Assembly (NCBI GenBank): GCA_023246565.1
Contig: JAHFIE010000045.1
Span: 1 to 8,294, forward strand
Length of the DNA: 8,294 bases
From: Candidatus Magasanikiibacteriota bacterium
GTDB taxonomy: Bacteria > Patescibacteriota > Patescibacteriia > Magasanikbacterales > UBA922
Reading direction: 5' to 3'
Part shown: positions 6,459 through 8,294 of the stretch, in pieces
How positions within the stretch are numbered: position 1 is the first letter of the stretch
Layout of the letters: every line of letters begins with the position of its first letter
Position numbers and translations under genes: made by a program
Notes under the pieces: model-generated
What the model saw: the letters and a program-made list of their open reading frames with translations, nothing else
The model's database searches: none
What the model was told of the DNA's origin: nothing

Positions 6459-6534
6459 GGGCCGATAGCTCAGCTGGTAGAGCAGCGCCTTTGCAAGGCG
6501 AAGGTCAGGAGTTCGAATCTCCTTCGGTCCACCA
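6459..6534 (+). tRNA. tRNA-Ala (anticodon TGC)
   Basis: The acceptor arm GGGCCGA (6459-6465) pairs with TCGGTCC. The D arm is GCTC/GAGC, the anticodon loop TTTGCAA holds TGC, and the T arm is AGGAG-TTCGAAT-CTCCT. The outermost anticodon-stem pair is a G-A mismatch. The discriminator A and CCA are encoded (6531-6534). It is the first gene of the cluster. Confidence 0.97.
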
Positions 6535-6601
6535 AAATACAATACAAGCACTGTATTATTACCACCTGGTTCAGGAAACGTGTGTTCGTTTAATTTTATA
6601 A

Positions 6602-6676
<75 letters not shown>

Positions 6677-6715
6677 GCGTGTGTGACAAAAACAAGTTTA
6701 GATGAAATAAAATGA

Positions 6716-6744
6716 TTCGCCTTCGCCCTTTGGGCTACGGCGAA
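6716..6744. repeat. REP-like imperfect palindrome between tRNA-Phe and tRNA-Pro
   Basis: Two 13-base arms (6716-6728 and 6732-6744) are complementary at 11 positions around a TTT loop, with ends TTCGCC and GGCGAA. The element is much richer in GC than its surroundings and lies directly upstream of tRNA-Pro. It resembles the short GC-rich REP or MITE-like palindromes scattered through many genomes. No T-run follows, so it is not a standard terminator. It could also be an RNA-processing hairpin in the tRNA precursor. Confidence 0.5.
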
Positions 6745-6749
6745 CGAAG

Positions 6750-6823
6750 CGGGGTGTAGCTCAGTTGGCTAGAGCGACTGGTTTGGGACCAGTAGGTCGC
6801 AGGTTCAAGTCCTGTCACCCCGA
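6750..6823 (+). tRNA. tRNA-Pro (anticodon TGG), CCA not encoded
   Basis: The acceptor arm CGGGGTG (6750-6756) pairs perfectly with CACCCCG (6816-6822). The D arm is GCTC/GAGC, the anticodon stem ACTGG/CCAGT holds loop TTTGGGA with TGG, and the T arm is GCAGG-TTCAAGT-CCTGT. The discriminator A is at 6823. CAT follows instead of CCA, unlike the two tRNAs before it, so CCA must be added after transcription. The recombinase gene on the other strand ends inside the acceptor and T arms, which suggests that the 3' end was an integration target. Confidence 0.95.
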
Positions 6824-6836
6824 CATAACGCGACAT
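6801..6836. other. Candidate attachment site at the 3' end of tRNA-Pro
   Basis: The recombinase frame enters the tRNA here, the encoded CCA seen in the neighbouring tRNAs is missing, and a short direct repeat CGACAT (6821-6826 and 6831-6836) straddles the junction. I infer an att site formed when an element inserted into tRNA-Pro. The exact crossover bases cannot be set without the other end of the element. Confidence 0.35.
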
Positions 6837-8294
6837 TTGGAAATTTCTGAGGTCGCAATTTCATTACAATTTGGATTGGAAAAGGTGGGGGGTAAAATTT
6901 GTGCATAACGGTGCAGAATTTGAAAGGCTCCCGACCAATTCCACGATACGGTTTTTTGGAGGAGGTGGGGGTTCGTTCCGTTTTTTGCCACAAACGATTT
7001 AATTTCACCAAAATCGTTTGAAAGTATAAGTTTTTTGGCTAAATTAGCGTCTTTCCAGAATTCTCGAAAAGGTTCGATCCAAGAAATACCCTTTTCGGCA
7101 AAAACAGACTTCTTTTGAGTAAAGTCTGTTTTTTGTTTAATAAGCTCCTCCTTCTTTGTAAGATAAATGGCCTTGTCGACAATGCCATCAAGATAGGCGT
7201 CGACGAGCTTATTAAGTTTGCCGTCTATTTCTTGGGAGTGTGTCTCCAAATTTTGGAAAAACGCGGTCGTATTATTTTTAGACTCCTTTTCCCAATCGCC
7301 AATTTGCTTGAGACCGGCTTCAAACCACTCATCAGAAATGGCGATGGTTTGGAGTCGCTCCTTAATTTGGGCGATTATATTTTTTTCCTGTATATATTTT
7401 TGCGAGCAAGGCCCTAACCTTTTTGTGCATCGATAATAGCAATATGTTCCGCCGTGACCGTGGGCATATTGAGCCGTGATAGCGGCAGTACATTCTCCAC
7501 AAGTGAATAGTCCGCAAAAGGCGAAGTTATGCCCCTGTTTTTTCTTGCGGGGTCGTGCTTTATTTTTGAGCAATTTTTGGACAGTATCAAATGTGGTTCG
7601 TTCAATAAGTGGCGAAAAAATTCCTTCGTATGTTTCACCAACACATTTAATCATGCCTAAATATACCGTGTTAGTGAGAATAGTGTACACCGCTGACTTT
7701 GATAATGGCGTAGCTTTCCGGCTCATTATGCCCCATAAACTGAGAAGCTCTGAGGCGCTCTGTAAGGTGTGATTGCCAACTGCAAATTCCTTAAATAATT
7801 TTGTAACTATTCTTGCTTTGAAAGGGTGGGGTTCAATATTCCTCTTTTCTTTATTATTAACATAACCAAAGGGGGCCTTATTGAGCCACTCTCCTCGTCT
7901 GATCTTTTGACGAATACCACGCTTTACATTTTCAGATAAGTTGTCTGAATAATACTTAGATTGGCCAAAAGCCACCTGGAGCATAAAGAGTCCCTGTGGT
8001 GTCGGCTCAAACCAAAAGGTCGGGAAGCGCAATGAGGCAATGTTTTCGGTATCAATCGCGTAAATAATTTTACCCCCATCAACACTATTTCGGGCTAAAC
8101 GATCGGGGTGCCAAGCGAGAAGGCCAATAGATCCAGTACCCTGTTCAACTTCTTGCATCATCTTGTTAAACACTTCTCGACCTGGTTTTTTAGCGCTTTT
8201 ACTTTCTATAAATGTTTTGGCAATTATAATATTTTCTCGTTTAGCAAATTCGTGAAGTTCTGCTAACTGAGCCTCGATTGACATTACTTGCCGA
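6815..8294 (-). CDS. Serine recombinase (resolvase plus recombinase domain), N-terminus cut by window edge
   Basis: The frame is open to the right edge. Codons before the ATG at 8284 read R-Q-V, giving RQVMSIEAQ, so that Met is internal and the segment with the catalytic serine lies outside the window. Counting from it, the resolvase domain retains LLAWHPDRLARN (55-66, family motif DRLAR at 61-65). The DNA-binding recombinase domain follows with NVKRGIRQKIRRGEWLNKAPFGY (119-141). A zinc ribbon at about 255-300 has C262-x2-C265, C286 and C293. A helical coiled-coil-like stretch covers 340-395. Such enzymes integrate or excise DNA elements. The last codons (MSG, then TGA) and the stop are antisense to tRNA-Pro, so the C-terminus is partly set by the tRNA sequence. 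The gene is otherwise intact. Confidence 0.88.
   Translation of the reverse strand, partial: RQVMSIEAQLAELHEFAKRENIIIAKTFIESKSAKKPGREVFNKMMQEVEQGTGSIGLLAWHPDRLARNSVDGGKIIYAIDTENIASLRFPTFWFEPTPQGLFMLQVAFGQSKYYSDNLSENVKRGIRQKIRRGEWLNKAPFGYVNNKEKRNIEPHPFKARIVTKLFKEFAVGNHTLQSASELLSLWGIMSRKATPLSKSAVYTILTNTVYLGMIKCVGETYEGIFSPLIERTTFDTVQKLLKNKARPRKKKQGHNFAFCGLFTCGECTAAITAQYAHGHGGTYCYYRCTKRLGPCSQKYIQEKNIIAQIKERLQTIAISDEWFEAGLKQIGDWEKESKNNTTAFFQNLETHSQEIDGKLNKLVDAYLDGIVDKAIYLTKKEELIKQKTDFTQKKSVFAEKGISWIEPFREFWKDANLAKKLILSNDFGEIKSFVAKNGTNPHLLQKTVSWNWSGAFQILHRYAQILPPTFSNPNCNEIATSEISKCRVMSG
6824..8294. mobile_element. End of a putative integrated element abutting tRNA-Pro
   Basis: A recombinase gene immediately next to a tRNA 3' end is a common layout for integrated elements. 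Only the recombinase is visible; cargo and the far boundary lie beyond the right edge. Base composition does not differ clearly by eye from the host genes. Large serine recombinases less often target tRNAs than tyrosine integrases do, so the association remains an inference. Confidence 0.4.

Noticed and set aside
6830..6856. Terminator after tRNA-Pro (GCGAC...GTCGC)
   Set aside because: The stem is only 5 bp, the loop is long and no T-run follows, so it is too weak to call.
6805..7772. Several 60-100 residue frames opposite or beside the recombinase frame
   Set aside because: They are shadows of the recombinase coding sequence, with no ribosome binding site and no family features.

Overview
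The window looks like a low-GC bacterial chromosome segment using the standard bacterial code (TGA is a stop in several genes, Trp is TGG). The gene set suggests a member of the Patescibacteria (candidate phyla radiation). It includes a large secreted lamin-tail-domain surface protein and a resolvase-type recombinase whose N-terminal frame reads RQVMSIEAQ, a style common in those genomes. This placement is inference from gene style, not from a marker gene.

Left part (1-1073): the last 30 codons of an unrecognised plus-strand gene converge on a minus-strand pair, dksA/traR-like zinc-finger gene then lspA, only 2 bases apart and with their own promoter (TTGCCA-N17-TATACT). Middle (1074-1714): there is no credible protein gene here. 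On the minus strand a consensus promoter (TTGACA-N17-TATACT) is followed by about 345 bases full of hairpins and an intrinsic terminator. This is the layout of a structured non-coding RNA gene, which I could not assign to a known family. Between this RNA gene and the next plus-strand gene is a very AT-rich stretch with two perfect DnaA boxes, a candidate replication origin or DnaA-controlled region. Transcription diverges from it in both directions.

Right-centre (1715-6394): a 964-residue surface protein (signal peptide, three lamin-tail-like domains, one PKD domain, two OB-like domains, C-terminal membrane anchor) is followed after 23 bases by a CPA2/KefB-type cation:proton antiporter with a C-terminal RCK (TrkA-N) domain. 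An intrinsic terminator closes this block. The antiporter also has an extended -10 promoter so close to its ATG that its message could be nearly leaderless.

Right (6409-8294): a consensus promoter drives a tRNA cluster, Ala(TGC), Phe(GAA), Pro(TGG). The first two encode CCA and the third does not. A serine recombinase gene runs leftwards into the Pro tRNA, so its stop codon and last codons are the antisense of the tRNA 3' end. This looks like the boundary of an integrated element that continues past the right edge. The recombinase is cut by the window edge and lacks its catalytic-serine N-terminus here.

The main candidates for something undescribed are the orphan structured RNA next to the DnaA-box region, a pair of equally spaced GTATA-N8-TATAC dyads in that region, and the tRNA-Pro/recombinase junction.
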